Positions 25,575 through 33,628 of a stretch of DNA of 40,329 nt are shown here, piece by piece; positions within the stretch are counted from its first letter, which is position 1, and every line of letters begins with the position of its first letter. Both the position numbers and the translations under genes were made by a program. Source of the DNA: Bacillota bacterium. GTDB lineage: Bacteria; Bacillota; Sulfobacillia; Sulfobacillales; Sulfobacillaceae. The notes beneath the pieces are model-generated. The model was not told where the DNA came from, did no database searches, and worked only from the letters and a program-made list of their open reading frames with translations. The stretch lies in assembly GCA_021799435.1 (NCBI GenBank), contig JAJZAN010000003.1:79253-119581 (forward strand). The letters are read 5' to 3'.

Positions 25575-25700
25575 TTCAGCATCTGCCTCCTCATCAGTCA
25601 GAATTCTTGTGCGCGCTCGGTTCCGCGAGCCGCTGTCCGCCGCCCGTCAATCCGAGATGCCATTCCGCATCCCTCCCCGCCATCCTCTCATGCACGCTCT

Positions 25701-26390
25701 CTAACGGTGCTCCCATGCCGCACGCAGTAAACCCGTCAGGAGGGGATGCGGCTGCTCCCATGACAGTTGGGGAACAAACAGCGCAGCCAAAAAGAAGGGG
25801 TGGTCGGTCCGCTCAATCATGCGAACCTCCCCGTCATCATCCATGCCGCAAGCCACCAACCCTTGACTCAAGACCAGGTCCCGGTAGGCCGGGTTGAGAC
25901 TGTAATGGCAACGATATGGCTCACGGGTGGTATTACGCTTATATAATGACCGTGCCAACGTATCGGCCATAATTCCCACCGTGCCAATCTCCCCAAATAT
26001 CGAGCACGCGAGGGGCGTGACCACCACGTCGCCCTCGGCCGGGCTGAGCTCCGCTGATGTGGCGTCTAAGAGGCTCAGACAATGGCGCGCATGCTCTAAC
26101 AGAGCATGTTGAAAGCCGCCTCACGTGCCGAGAAACGGCCGCCCGCGCTCGCGCGCGTAGCGAATGCCCGCCAAAGCTCCCTGGAAATCCGCGTACGGGC
26201 TTCCGGGGCTGGCCATAATGGCGTCACAGGCATCCAATGCCGCCGTGTCTTGAGCCAGCTCCACCGTGCTGATCCACGTAATCCGCGGTGATTCTCCCAA
26301 CGCTTCCCCGGCGCGCAGAAGGGCCGCGGTGGTCGCGGGATGCGTAGGTTTTGTCTCGTCATAATCGCCGATAATGCCGATGTGCACCAT
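25701..26390 (-). CDS. CTP synthase C-terminal-like glutamine amidotransferase, probable selenoprotein
   Basis: 229 aa if the in-frame TGA at 26123-26121 (codon 90) is decoded. The N-terminal part has HIGIIGDYDETKPTHPAT and AIMASPGSPYADFQGAL; the C-terminal part has HYSLNPAYRDLVLSQGL and DHPFFLAALFVPQLSW. Both fit one CTP-synthase-like amidotransferase domain, in the same frame. The TGA takes the place of the nucleophilic Cys: FLGT[TGA]GGFQHALLE against the family GTCGG. I recall NCBI naming this family as 'CTP synthase C-terminal region-related (seleno)protein'. The usual catalytic His-x-x-Glu of glutaminases is replaced here (FVPQLS), so ordinary glutamine hydrolysis is doubtful. ATG with AAAGGA 8 nt upstream. 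If not selenocysteine, it is a nonsense-mutated gene. Confidence 0.75.
26090..26123 (-). promoter_or_regulatory. Candidate SECIS element: TGA plus downstream hairpin
   Basis: On the minus strand the TGA (26123-26121) is followed by 12 nt and then CATGCTC TGTTA GAGCATG (26108-26090), a perfect 7-bp stem with a 5-nt loop. The loop begins UG and contains GU, as in known bacterial SECIS loops bound by SelB. The apical loop lies 19 nt after the TGA, inside the 16-37 nt range described for bacterial SECIS elements. The bulged U of the E. coli fdhF SECIS is absent. The hairpin lies within conserved coding sequence, so chance formation is possible. Confidence 0.55.
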
Positions 26391-26526
26391 GCGTCATTTC
26401 CTTTCCCTATTCAACGCCTTTGCACCAGGCCGCCAACAGTTCCACGAGGGTCACAATCACAGCCACAGCAGACCGATCGCAGATCGTTCCGGGACCGTTC
26501 CTCCCTATGGCTTCCCGTGATGTTCC

Positions 26527-27849
26527 CTACGGGTGGAGACTCCAAAGGCTGGACCGAAGGATTTCCCCGTAATAGCCCCCGGCCGAGGGGATAGGGCCAA
26601 TAACCATCTGAGGCGGAGTATGCGCGCCCCGCACCACCCACAGTCGATTGTTGGCCAGATATAATATCCCCCGGCCATTCGGCAACCAGACCGGATCGGT
26701 CACGCCTCGACCAGCGCTTGGCCAGATCGTCCAGATGCCCCTCTCCCAGATGGCCAACCTGCGGGTTTGGACCCAGGTTCGGTAGGGCTTCCCAAGCCCC
26801 CAAGCGGCGTTGGGATTGTTTTGGGCCAACACCGCCAGGAGAGCCCCCGTTTTCGCATTCATGGCGGGTTCGAGAGCCTCCACGCTTGTCGGCACGGCGA
26901 GGCTCTCTGCCCGGCCGTTTTGCACCAGCACCACCGACTTCCCGCCGGAAATGGCACGAGGACCGCCAGCCATGTACGCCCAGCGGTTTTTCGGACCAAA
27001 AGCTAGGTAGTCCGGATACGGCAGCATTGGTAAGTACTTGGACGTGGTCCCAGAGTCCGCGTGCCACAGTTGTAAGGTGGTGCCGTCCGCAAGCAGAGAG
27101 GCAGAAAACTGGGGGTCCGGCCAATACAAGAGATTGTGGGAATTCGAAAAACTGGCGGCCGGGAGTAGGCCGGACCCCTTCGCGGAGCGGAAGAGCGCTT
27201 GCGGTTTGCCGAGGCGGCTCCCAGAGACCGATACGGCGTAGACCTGGTCATAGCGCTTGGCCCCTGCGCCAAGAGTGCGGCTATAGATGAACCTCTGGCC
27301 TGTAGAAGTCCAGATGATGCTGCCATGAGGCACCGGAAGCGTGCCCAGGGTCTTGGCACCGGCATTGCTAAAGGACAGCACAGCACTTCGCGTCCCCCAT
27401 ACCGCCATTACGTTATGGCCAGGCTGCCAGGCCATGCCATACACCGACAACTGGTGGTAGATAGTCGTGGCCAGCCGGACACTGTAGACGTTGAGCTTGG
27501 CATCAGCCCCGTTGGGACCGGAGGTTTCGTAAGCCAAATAAAGGCCATTCGCCGACCAACTGGGGTTTAACGCATGCGTGTTGGCGGATACATACACAAG
27601 TTCGCCGCCTGCTGTAGTCATCCATAATCCCTGCGAGTTGGCAAATGCGAACGGCCCCAACGATTTGGCCAAGGAGCGGTTGACGCTCGGCGGCGCTATG
27701 AAGAACCGCGGAGCCGACACGGCCCGGCCGTTGACTAGGTGAGGCCCATGTGCCGGTACCCACGCGGCTGTGCCAGCCACGGCGGCTGCAACAAGGCCGA
27801 ACATGCCGTGAACGCGTCTTTTAGAGATTTTCACGCAATCGGGTTGCAC
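26527..27849 (-). CDS. Exported beta-propeller-like protein
   Basis: 440 aa from a GTG at 27849 with GGAGGG 6 nt upstream. An N-terminal signal segment is seen: KISKRRVHGMFGLVAAAVAG, ending before AAWVPAHG. The rest has repeated beta-blade-like units typical of TolB/WD40-like propellers, for example NPSWSANGLYLAYET, IIWTSTGQRFIYSR, TDPVWLPNGRGILYLAN. No catalytic motif is clear. It probably sits outside the membrane as a binding or scaffolding protein. Another exported protein of unknown role is at 28982. An unusual set of CTTCCCT repeats lies in its upstream region. Confidence 0.65.
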   Translation of the reverse strand: MQPDCVKISKRRVHGMFGLVAAAVAGTAAWVPAHGPHLVNGRAVSAPRFFIAPPSVNRSLAKSLGPFAFANSQGLWMTTAGGELVYVSANTHALNPSWSANGLYLAYETSGPNGADAKLNVYSVRLATTIYHQLSVYGMAWQPGHNVMAVWGTRSAVLSFSNAGAKTLGTLPVPHGSIIWTSTGQRFIYSRTLGAGAKRYDQVYAVSVSGSRLGKPQALFRSAKGSGLLPAASFSNSHNLLYWPDPQFSASLLADGTTLQLWHADSGTTSKYLPMLPYPDYLAFGPKNRWAYMAGGPRAISGGKSVVLVQNGRAESLAVPTSVEALEPAMNAKTGALLAVLAQNNPNAAWGLGKPYRTWVQTRRLAIWERGIWTIWPSAGRGVTDPVWLPNGRGILYLANNRLWVVRGAHTPPQMVIGPIPSAGGYYGEILRSSLWSLHP

Positions 27850-27905
27850 CTCTGTCCCTCCATGAGTCGACCCCTCCGGATCCGTTAAATCTTGGTCTAG
27901 CACGC

Positions 27906-27950
27906 CTTCCCTAACGCAACTCCATCACCCAAGTTAGGGAAGACTTCCCT
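27906..27950. repeat. Three alternating CTTCCCT sites, overlapping hairpins
   Basis: CTTCCCTAAC (27906-27915) pairs with GTTAGGGAAG (27933-27942) as a 10-bp stem. AGGGAAG (27936-27942) also pairs with CTTCCCT (27944-27950) across one base. The two pairings use the same middle arm and cannot form together. The set lies 57-101 nt upstream of the minus-strand start at 27849. It could be an operator with three half-sites or a switching leader. Confidence 0.6.
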
Positions 27951-28066
27951 GCGAAAGCAGCCCCCATGCTCCAAGTTGCCCCGAGATGAAGTGACCACCG
28001 TCCGCGTTTGGTCAAGCACGACAACTGGTTTCCCAGCCGAAAGCATTCGATCATGCCGTCTAGATC

Positions 28067-28095
28067 TTACCGCTCCGCACAGAAAGAACTAGAAT
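28067..28095 (+). promoter_or_regulatory. Possible promoter for the unknown gene at 28197
   Basis: TTACCG (28067-28072) and TAGAAT (28090-28095) with 17-nt spacing, about 100 nt before the start codon. The boxes are only moderate matches. The rest of the 27850-28196 gap holds only the repeat set at 27906. Confidence 0.4.
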
Positions 28096-28196
28096 AATAG
28101 CAGCGACTGGAAAATAAAGGAGAGGATGCAGCGGCAGAAGGAACGCCCGTCGACAGCCCGCGTGAATCTACAGGAACCTGAATGGAGGATGATGTA

Positions 28197-28826
28197 ATGA
28201 GAATGATGCCGTTTCGCCCGCCAACGGAACATTATGACGAACGCCTCAAAGACATGGATGAGAAGATCGCCGAACTCGTGGCCGCTCGCTATACCCTCTC
28301 GGAAGGAAACCCGGGATTCCCGCGCGCCGAGTATCTGAACGACTGGGCAGATAAGTACGACACCCCGCTGCGACTGTTGCAGCAGTTATTCGCCTTCCTT
28401 CATCACCGGCCCGATTTTCGGGACCGTGTAGAGCCCGATCAATTTCTGCGATTCGTGCCACTGATGGCGACCCAGCAGCGGGAAGACATCCTCATCATGA
28501 TCCCGTATGTTCGCCAACATAATAATTGCAGCGTTGTAGTCGTCGAACTGGAAGGGCCTAACGTTGACGGCGGCGGCTTTCACCATCTCGAGATTAATCT
28601 CTCTATCGACGGATACGACACCATGCCCGCCGAGGGAGGGAGCAGCGGCCACCACGCCAACCGGACCTTTATCGTGACGCCCCCCATTCCAGATGACCAA
28701 ATTTCACGGTTAAACATGACGGTCGAGTACGAGTCGCGTCCGTTTCGGCACATGGAGGAAGCCCGTCGTCCCGTCCCGCCCACCACGGTTCGCTTCAGCC
28801 CGTCAGACCCGCCCGAGAGCCCATGA
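28197..28826 (+). CDS. Unknown cytoplasmic protein
   Basis: 209 aa from ATG at 28197 with GGAGG 8 nt upstream; an ATG five codons earlier is possible. I do not recognise the family. It has a helical N-terminus (DERLKDMDEKIAELVAARYT), then mixed sequence with VVVVELEGPNVDGGGFHHLE and IPDDQISRLNMTVEYESR, perhaps a beta-rich domain, and a proline-rich tail (PVPPTTVRFSPSDPPESP). No signal peptide or transmembrane segment. It is flanked by two minus-strand exported proteins and has its own possible promoter, so it is probably transcribed alone. Confidence 0.6.
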   Translation: MRMMPFRPPTEHYDERLKDMDEKIAELVAARYTLSEGNPGFPRAEYLNDWADKYDTPLRLLQQLFAFLHHRPDFRDRVEPDQFLRFVPLMATQQREDILIMIPYVRQHNNCSVVVVELEGPNVDGGGFHHLEINLSIDGYDTMPAEGGSSGHHANRTFIVTPPIPDDQISRLNMTVEYESRPFRHMEEARRPVPPTTVRFSPSDPPESP

Positions 28827-28981
28827 ACACCTCCGCCAGCCGCGGGCTTTTGGGAAACAGGCCCGAACTGCCGCAGGACACTAGGCGCTCTCCCCTGCCA
28901 CAACCACCCGGTAAGGATTCGAGAGGCCATGCATGAAGGGCGCACCAAGCCCGACAAGCGGCTTCACCGGCCGCGAGCCGG

Positions 28982-30169
28982 TCAGGCCCCCTTGGATCGA
29001 ACCAGCTTTTCGATTAAACGCCAGAATCCTGGTGAACTGGATACCTGCACCGGTCCAATGGTGCTCGGTTGACAGGAATAGTCGAACAAGTGGGCCGTGA
29101 ATACATGGCCGGCACGACTGGTGAGTCGAATTCGCACCGAAGGACCGCCTTCCGATGGACAGCCGAACGAACTCCCGCCACTACTCAGCGGCATGGCATT
29201 TAAGTCATGGACCACCTCACGAACATCGGCCGAACGCGTCACGTCCAATGGCATCGGCTGGGCTGTCGGCCTGGCACGGTACGTCAAGGTGAGCGTTCTC
29301 ACTGTGAAAGGCATCATGCTGGACCTGGGGCGCGGGGGAACCACCACGTCAGTACCTCCATAGACAACCTCCGTGCCCCCATCCGCGCTCTCTGTGCGAA
29401 TCGCCATGGTCTCCGGTTCGGCGGCGGACGCATCCTTGGTGAAATCATAGGTGTTGATGTTGGTGGGGCCCCCACCTTGCCCGTTCATGCTGTATCCCAT
29501 CGCTTTAAATGCATTGAGGTACCACAAATCCACCTGGGTTTGCGGTGCATGCACGTAATAGCCGCGAACCGGGGAAGCCAGCAGATAATACGAGCTCGGC
29601 ACAGGCGCCGGGTAGTTGTGGACCCGCATAAGCTTCCGCTCGGCGCCGGGATACAGCGGTACCGGAACACGCACGACTGCGGCGTCGGGAGGCATGCCTT
29701 TGGGCACGTTGACCCGGCCCACCATATTAATCAGTTGCTTATTATGGGGCGACGGTTGTGCCAATATCAGCGTCGTCGTCGGAATCACCCCAGGTTTAGC
29801 CGCGGCAACGACCCGAATGGCAATCTCACCCGTCAGCCGACCGAGCCGAGCCCGGATATCGTAGCGGCCAGGACGCTCAGCCAAAAACTGGGTTCCGCCG
29901 CCGCGCTTGGGGAACAGCTGGGTGTTCGACACCGGAGTCACCGACCACGCGATCGTGGCGACATTGCCGCCTGCGAACGCTCCCTTGGCATTAATGGGAA
30001 TGGCGGCTAATTCGGCCGGAATACCTACCGGCACTGCCTTAGCCGTGGTTTCCATCCGCAGCGCGACAGCACTCGGAGGAACTGGCGACGTTGCGGTCGC
30101 GCTGGGCGCAACCGTCGCCACCATGAATCCCAGGGTTGCTGCCGATACAGCTGCTACGCGGCCAATCAT
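28982..30169 (-). CDS. Exported protein of unknown function
   Basis: 395 aa from the second ATG (30169), 9 nt after GGAG; the ATG at 30175 is too close to the site. A signal peptide is clear: IGRVAAVSAATLGFMVATVA followed by an Ala/Ser/Pro-rich cleavage zone. The mature part has beta-rich stretches (WSVTPVSNTQLFPK, GRYDIRARLGRLTGEIAIRV) that look like an Ig-like or FlgD-like fold, and a C-terminal half with two cysteines (SSFGCPSEGG and FDYSCQPSTI). No known family. It is the second exported protein in this part of the window. Confidence 0.62.
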   Translation of the reverse strand: MIGRVAAVSAATLGFMVATVAPSATATSPVPPSAVALRMETTAKAVPVGIPAELAAIPINAKGAFAGGNVATIAWSVTPVSNTQLFPKRGGGTQFLAERPGRYDIRARLGRLTGEIAIRVVAAAKPGVIPTTTLILAQPSPHNKQLINMVGRVNVPKGMPPDAAVVRVPVPLYPGAERKLMRVHNYPAPVPSSYYLLASPVRGYYVHAPQTQVDLWYLNAFKAMGYSMNGQGGGPTNINTYDFTKDASAAEPETMAIRTESADGGTEVVYGGTDVVVPPRPRSSMMPFTVRTLTLTYRARPTAQPMPLDVTRSADVREVVHDLNAMPLSSGGSSFGCPSEGGPSVRIRLTSRAGHVFTAHLFDYSCQPSTIGPVQVSSSPGFWRLIEKLVRSKGA

Positions 30170-30315
30170 GTGCATCCTCTCCTATTCCACGCGGGTTCGG
30201 TCAGATCCGCGAAAAATCGAGACCGCCCGTCGCATTTCAGAACGCGGTAGAGAAGCACCTTGTTTCACGCGAGAGCGGTGAATTTCCTCTCATATCGCCA
30301 GCGGATGCTCCGCTG

Positions 30316-31383
30316 TCATATCCCCTGTCCACGGGCGTTCGGCGGATGCCCGTGCGCCTTTACCGTGGCTTCCACCATGAGATTCAACGCGTCTGGGTCG
30401 ATGTCGATGCGACCCGCTCGTCGGCCCATCAGTGCCCCTGCGATCAGACGATTGCCCAGCACATCCCACCCCGCCCCTTGGAGAAGATCACCCGTTTCCT
30501 CGGGACTGGCCTCTGGATACCAATACAGGACGCCCAAGATCAGCAGCAGGTTCGGCAGGCTGTGATCGTCCGGATATCCCGAAAATTCCCTGTCAATGGT
30601 GTGCCGCCAGGCATCCCACGAGCCGCCCGGAAAATCCGCTCGCAACAGGGCATCAAGGTCCGCGATCCCGGGCCATTTTGGATCCACCCGGGTCATCGCG
30701 TAAAGACACCGCCGAGCCCCATCGTGCGGCGTCCACCCCTGCGGCAATCCGCTGACCGCATAGGCCACCACGGCTGCCGTCCAGATTCCCCAACCGCTAT
30801 AGGCCGCTCGGGCATCACCCGCCGCCGCCACCGCGGCCTGCTCCGGAACGCGATATATGGCGCCCCACAGCAGTGCGCGCCGCATGGCACCCGACCCTTC
30901 CCGATATGGATGCCAACGCGTCAGCCATGGCTCGTGCCCCCGATGCCAGTGAAGAATTTGTTGCTCGGCTGGGGTATCCTGGACCCGATTAGGGTGGTCG
31001 GCCCATAATTGCACCACGCGATCAGGGGTCGGGAAACCATGACCGAGCGCGAGATTCAGCCGCCAATGGGTAATGCGATCCAACTGTCCGTCCTGAACAC
31101 CCGTCACCGCGGCCCCTTGAAGAGCACCGCCCAAAAGGCGCTCCAGCCACGGCACTAAAGACCCCTGCTCAACAAAAAGGGCCATCAACGGAGCGCCTAC
31201 GCGCACTTCATCTGGACTACGGTATTTCAAGGCATCGCGCATGGGCAGTTCGCTCCGATGCTGAAGCAGGTTGTCTACCTGGTGCGGCTTCACGGTCGCA
31301 TCAGGTCCGAACAGTGCCCGGCCATCGATGCCTTCTGCCCACAATTGGCGGATCGCCGCGTCACTCCATTGCGATCGCGTCAT
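30316..31383 (-). CDS. Possible ADP-ribosylglycohydrolase relative with altered metal site
   Basis: 355 aa from ATG at 31383 with AAGGAGG 9 nt upstream. The all-helical sequence, an H-S-x-P motif (DHSLPNLLLILGVLYW) and GWDVLGNRLIAGALMG near residue 320 recall the C-terminal metal motif G-x-D-T-D-x-N of ADP-ribosylglycohydrolases, but the second Asp is replaced and the N-terminal T-D-D motif was not found. If related, it is probably inactive as a hydrolase and may bind ADP-ribose or have other chemistry. No neighbour gives a clue. Confidence 0.4.
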   Translation of the reverse strand: MTRSQWSDAAIRQLWAEGIDGRALFGPDATVKPHQVDNLLQHRSELPMRDALKYRSPDEVRVGAPLMALFVEQGSLVPWLERLLGGALQGAAVTGVQDGQLDRITHWRLNLALGHGFPTPDRVVQLWADHPNRVQDTPAEQQILHWHRGHEPWLTRWHPYREGSGAMRRALLWGAIYRVPEQAAVAAAGDARAAYSGWGIWTAAVVAYAVSGLPQGWTPHDGARRCLYAMTRVDPKWPGIADLDALLRADFPGGSWDAWRHTIDREFSGYPDDHSLPNLLLILGVLYWYPEASPEETGDLLQGAGWDVLGNRLIAGALMGRRAGRIDIDPDALNLMVEATVKAHGHPPNARGQGI

Positions 31384-31752
31384 TCCCCCCGACCTCCTTG
31401 CACGTGCCATAAGTTGTCCCGACCGCCCGTCGTCCCCATTAGCGTATCACGAGACGCGTTTGGGATCAGAACGTGCCCCGCGCATCAGCGCGGCAAACGA
31501 TGCAGTCAGGCATCCGTTGATGTCCGCCTCTCTTTCGCGCCCCGCCTGTCGTATGCGACACCCAGCAACCATGACACCTACGAGCAGCCGCCATAGAACC
31601 CCAAGTTCCTGTCCGTCGCCCAATAGGGGTCTAAACCATGTTTTCGGAATCTAATTTTATATCACCAAGCTCTTCAGAAATTGTCTCACATAAAACATCT
31701 TGGTACACTAGACCCTACATTATTTGCCAACTTACAAAAGGGAGGGTCCGCC
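31384..31752. other. Intergenic region before the cytochrome b operon
   Basis: 369 nt. Apart from the promoter at 31681-31709 and the AT-rich patch just before it, no gene or hairpin of note was seen. Confidence 0.5.
31681..31709 (+). promoter_or_regulatory. Probable promoter of the cytochrome b operon
   Basis: TTGTCT (31681-31686) and TACACT (31704-31709) with 17-nt spacing, about 44 nt before the ATG at 31753, in an AT-rich stretch unlike the surrounding GC-rich DNA. Each box matches the consensus at four of six positions. Confidence 0.55.
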
Positions 31753-32376
31753 ATGAATTGGACGGCTTATATCCGACAAAAGATGGGAGTCTTGTTTTCA
31801 ATGGACACCTGGCTTCCCACGGAACTGCCCGAATATGCTATGGGCCTCATGTATACGTTGGGGTCTCTGACCGCGTCCAGCTTCGTCATTCTTGTGCTTT
31901 CCGGCATTATTATGGCCGCCAATGGCCCTCAATGGTGGACCATCTCATCGATAGGATTTTATCTCCGCGGCATCCATTTCTGGGCAGTACAGGCCTTTTT
32001 CTTTTTCATGATTCTGCATCTCTTGCGCGTCTTTTTTTCCGGAGCATGGCGAGGCGGCCGCGAGCGGACCTGGATGCTGGGAACTCTGGCATTGCTGGTG
32101 GCCATCCCCACTGCGTTCACCGGGTATCTCATGCGGGGCGACTTTTACTCCCAATGGAACGCCGTGCAATCGAAAGACGGTTTAAACGCGCTGGGATTTG
32201 CATGGCTCAATCCCCTCAACGCCGGGCAAATGTATGGTCTGCACGTAGTGGTGATGCCAATAATTTTGGGCACCATTATTGCCATCCACATTGCATTCAT
32301 CCGCATTAAAGGCGTCGTGCCTCCCTACCCAAGCCATGAAGAATTGGAAGAAATCTTGAACAAGGAGGTGCCCTAA
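31753..32376 (+). CDS. Cytochrome b6-type quinol oxidase subunit
   Basis: 207 aa with GGAGGG before the ATG. Four transmembrane helices are seen. The two bis-histidine haem pairs are present: His75 and His89 (14 apart, IHFWAVQ...MILHLLR) and His164 and His179 (15 apart, LHVVVMPI...IAIHIAF). The 15-residue spacing of the second pair is the b6 (chloroplast/Gram-positive) type rather than mitochondrial cytochrome b. It carries two b haems in the membrane and oxidises quinol. The stop overlaps the next start as TAATG, so it is coupled to the subunit IV-like gene. No Rieske protein gene is nearby. Confidence 0.88.
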   Translation: MNWTAYIRQKMGVLFSMDTWLPTELPEYAMGLMYTLGSLTASSFVILVLSGIIMAANGPQWWTISSIGFYLRGIHFWAVQAFFFFMILHLLRVFFSGAWRGGRERTWMLGTLALLVAIPTAFTGYLMRGDFYSQWNAVQSKDGLNALGFAWLNPLNAGQMYGLHVVVMPIILGTIIAIHIAFIRIKGVVPPYPSHEELEEILNKEVP

Positions 32377-33338
32377 TGCGCCATTACCATCCGCGCGTTG
32401 ACGTGACGCACCGCTATCGCTATGTCCCGGCCGACTTCGTCAAGCATCTTATGGGCACCACGCTCGTGGTAGCGGTACTCACGGCCGTGCTTTCGGGAGT
32501 CTTTCACGAACCGGTCCGGCCGGCCCTCAAGATCAACACCTATGCGACCACCCATCCCAAGGAGTTCTTGACGGTGGCGCTTGGCGACCTGAACGGCACG
32601 GGCACCATCGCAAATTATGGCCCGCCATATAACCACGGCACGGGATCGGTCCAGGACTTCGTTCAGAAGTGGATCGGGGTGATTCACCCTGTGTATCCCC
32701 GCGAAGATTTTGTTTTAAAGCCGCTGGGTTACGCAGCACACCTGAACCCCGGCCTGGCCCCTGCGCTAAAACAGTTCACGCATGCCTCCTCGGCACAGCA
32801 GCGCCGCTGGGAGAAGGCATTCGGAGGCTCCTTGAAGCAGGCACGGGTGCAGGGTTCGCAGGTGCTGTTGCCCTCCGGCGCGTATGGTCCGGTCGGTACC
32901 ATGATGCAAGGACTTTTAGAGCTTGGACAAAGCGGGCTCATGGCGGGGGCCTTAAATCGCAGCCCCGCCGACTATCAATTTGACAATCAGAACGCCTTAT
33001 TGTTCTTGCAAGGAAGTCCATTGCACAATGCGGCCAAAAAACTGGAATTGGAGGGCAACCAGTGGGGGATTATCCACGAAGAACGGGCCCCGTATCCCGG
33101 CCCGTGGTGGATGACCATCGTCACCGCGATCTATCAAATCCCCTTTATCGCCAACGCCAGTGCCGCGGATGCCTTGGCATTGGGATCCGGTATGGTCATC
33201 TTTCTCGTCCTGATGCTCGCGCCGTGGATCCCAGGCATTAATCGTCTGCCGCGCCTATTGGGGGTGCATCGTGTGATATGGCGAAAATTCTATGCCACCC
33301 ATCAGCCCGACCCCGTCGATATCTCTCATTCGTCATGA
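32376..33338 (+). CDS. Divergent subunit IV-like protein with large extra domain
   Basis: 320 aa with AAGGAGG before the ATG. One helix near residues 22-42, then about 190 soluble residues not found in normal subunit IV, then PGPWWMTIVTAIYQIP (241-256) and a second helix (268-286). The position of GPWW and its following hydrophobic stretch fit the Qo-site PEWY motif of cytochrome b/subunit IV, which is altered here. C-terminal RLPRLLGVHRVIWR also resembles the end of cytochrome b. There is no CxxCH haem c motif. Together with the b6 gene it would make a reduced quinol-oxidising core. Function inferred. Confidence 0.6.
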   Translation: MRHYHPRVDVTHRYRYVPADFVKHLMGTTLVVAVLTAVLSGVFHEPVRPALKINTYATTHPKEFLTVALGDLNGTGTIANYGPPYNHGTGSVQDFVQKWIGVIHPVYPREDFVLKPLGYAAHLNPGLAPALKQFTHASSAQQRRWEKAFGGSLKQARVQGSQVLLPSGAYGPVGTMMQGLLELGQSGLMAGALNRSPADYQFDNQNALLFLQGSPLHNAAKKLELEGNQWGIIHEERAPYPGPWWMTIVTAIYQIPFIANASAADALALGSGMVIFLVLMLAPWIPGINRLPRLLGVHRVIWRKFYATHQPDPVDISHSS

Positions 33339-33520
33339 AGCGCTATCTCGGCATCTTGCGGTTTGTGATTGGCTCTGTGGTGGGTGTGATCGGCTTCGGG
33401 CTGATGGGCGTCTCCGTCCTGCCGTTCCGCTGGGGTCCTCTAATCTTAGGCGTTGTCATGATGGGGATCGGACTCCTCTTAGCGGTAGGCACCGTGACCG
33501 CCCGCGGACCACGACATTGA
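33335..33520 (+). CDS. Small two-helix membrane protein in the cytochrome b operon
   Basis: 61 aa from an ATG at 33335 overlapping the subunit IV-like stop as ATGA. Two hydrophobic helices (about 5-27 and 33-54) around LPFRWGP. Likely a small accessory subunit of the cytochrome complex by operon position; no family recognised. Translational coupling and clean TM pattern support a real gene despite the small size. Confidence 0.6.
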   Translation: MKRYLGILRFVIGSVVGVIGFGLMGVSVLPFRWGPLILGVVMMGIGLLLAVGTVTARGPRH

Positions 33521-33628
33521 CGCAGGGTACAGTTCCCCCCTGCGCGGCGTCGACACGGGCGGCCCGGAGCCAGGCCGCTTCCTCGAAACCCGGTTTATGG
33601 AGCGTCGCGAGTAAGCCTGGGCGTTAGA

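Noticed and set aside
25701..26027. Downstream half of the amidotransferase as a separate gene
   Set aside because: It is in frame with the upstream half and lacks the first part of the fold; the weak GAGGG before a GTG is within family-conserved sequence.
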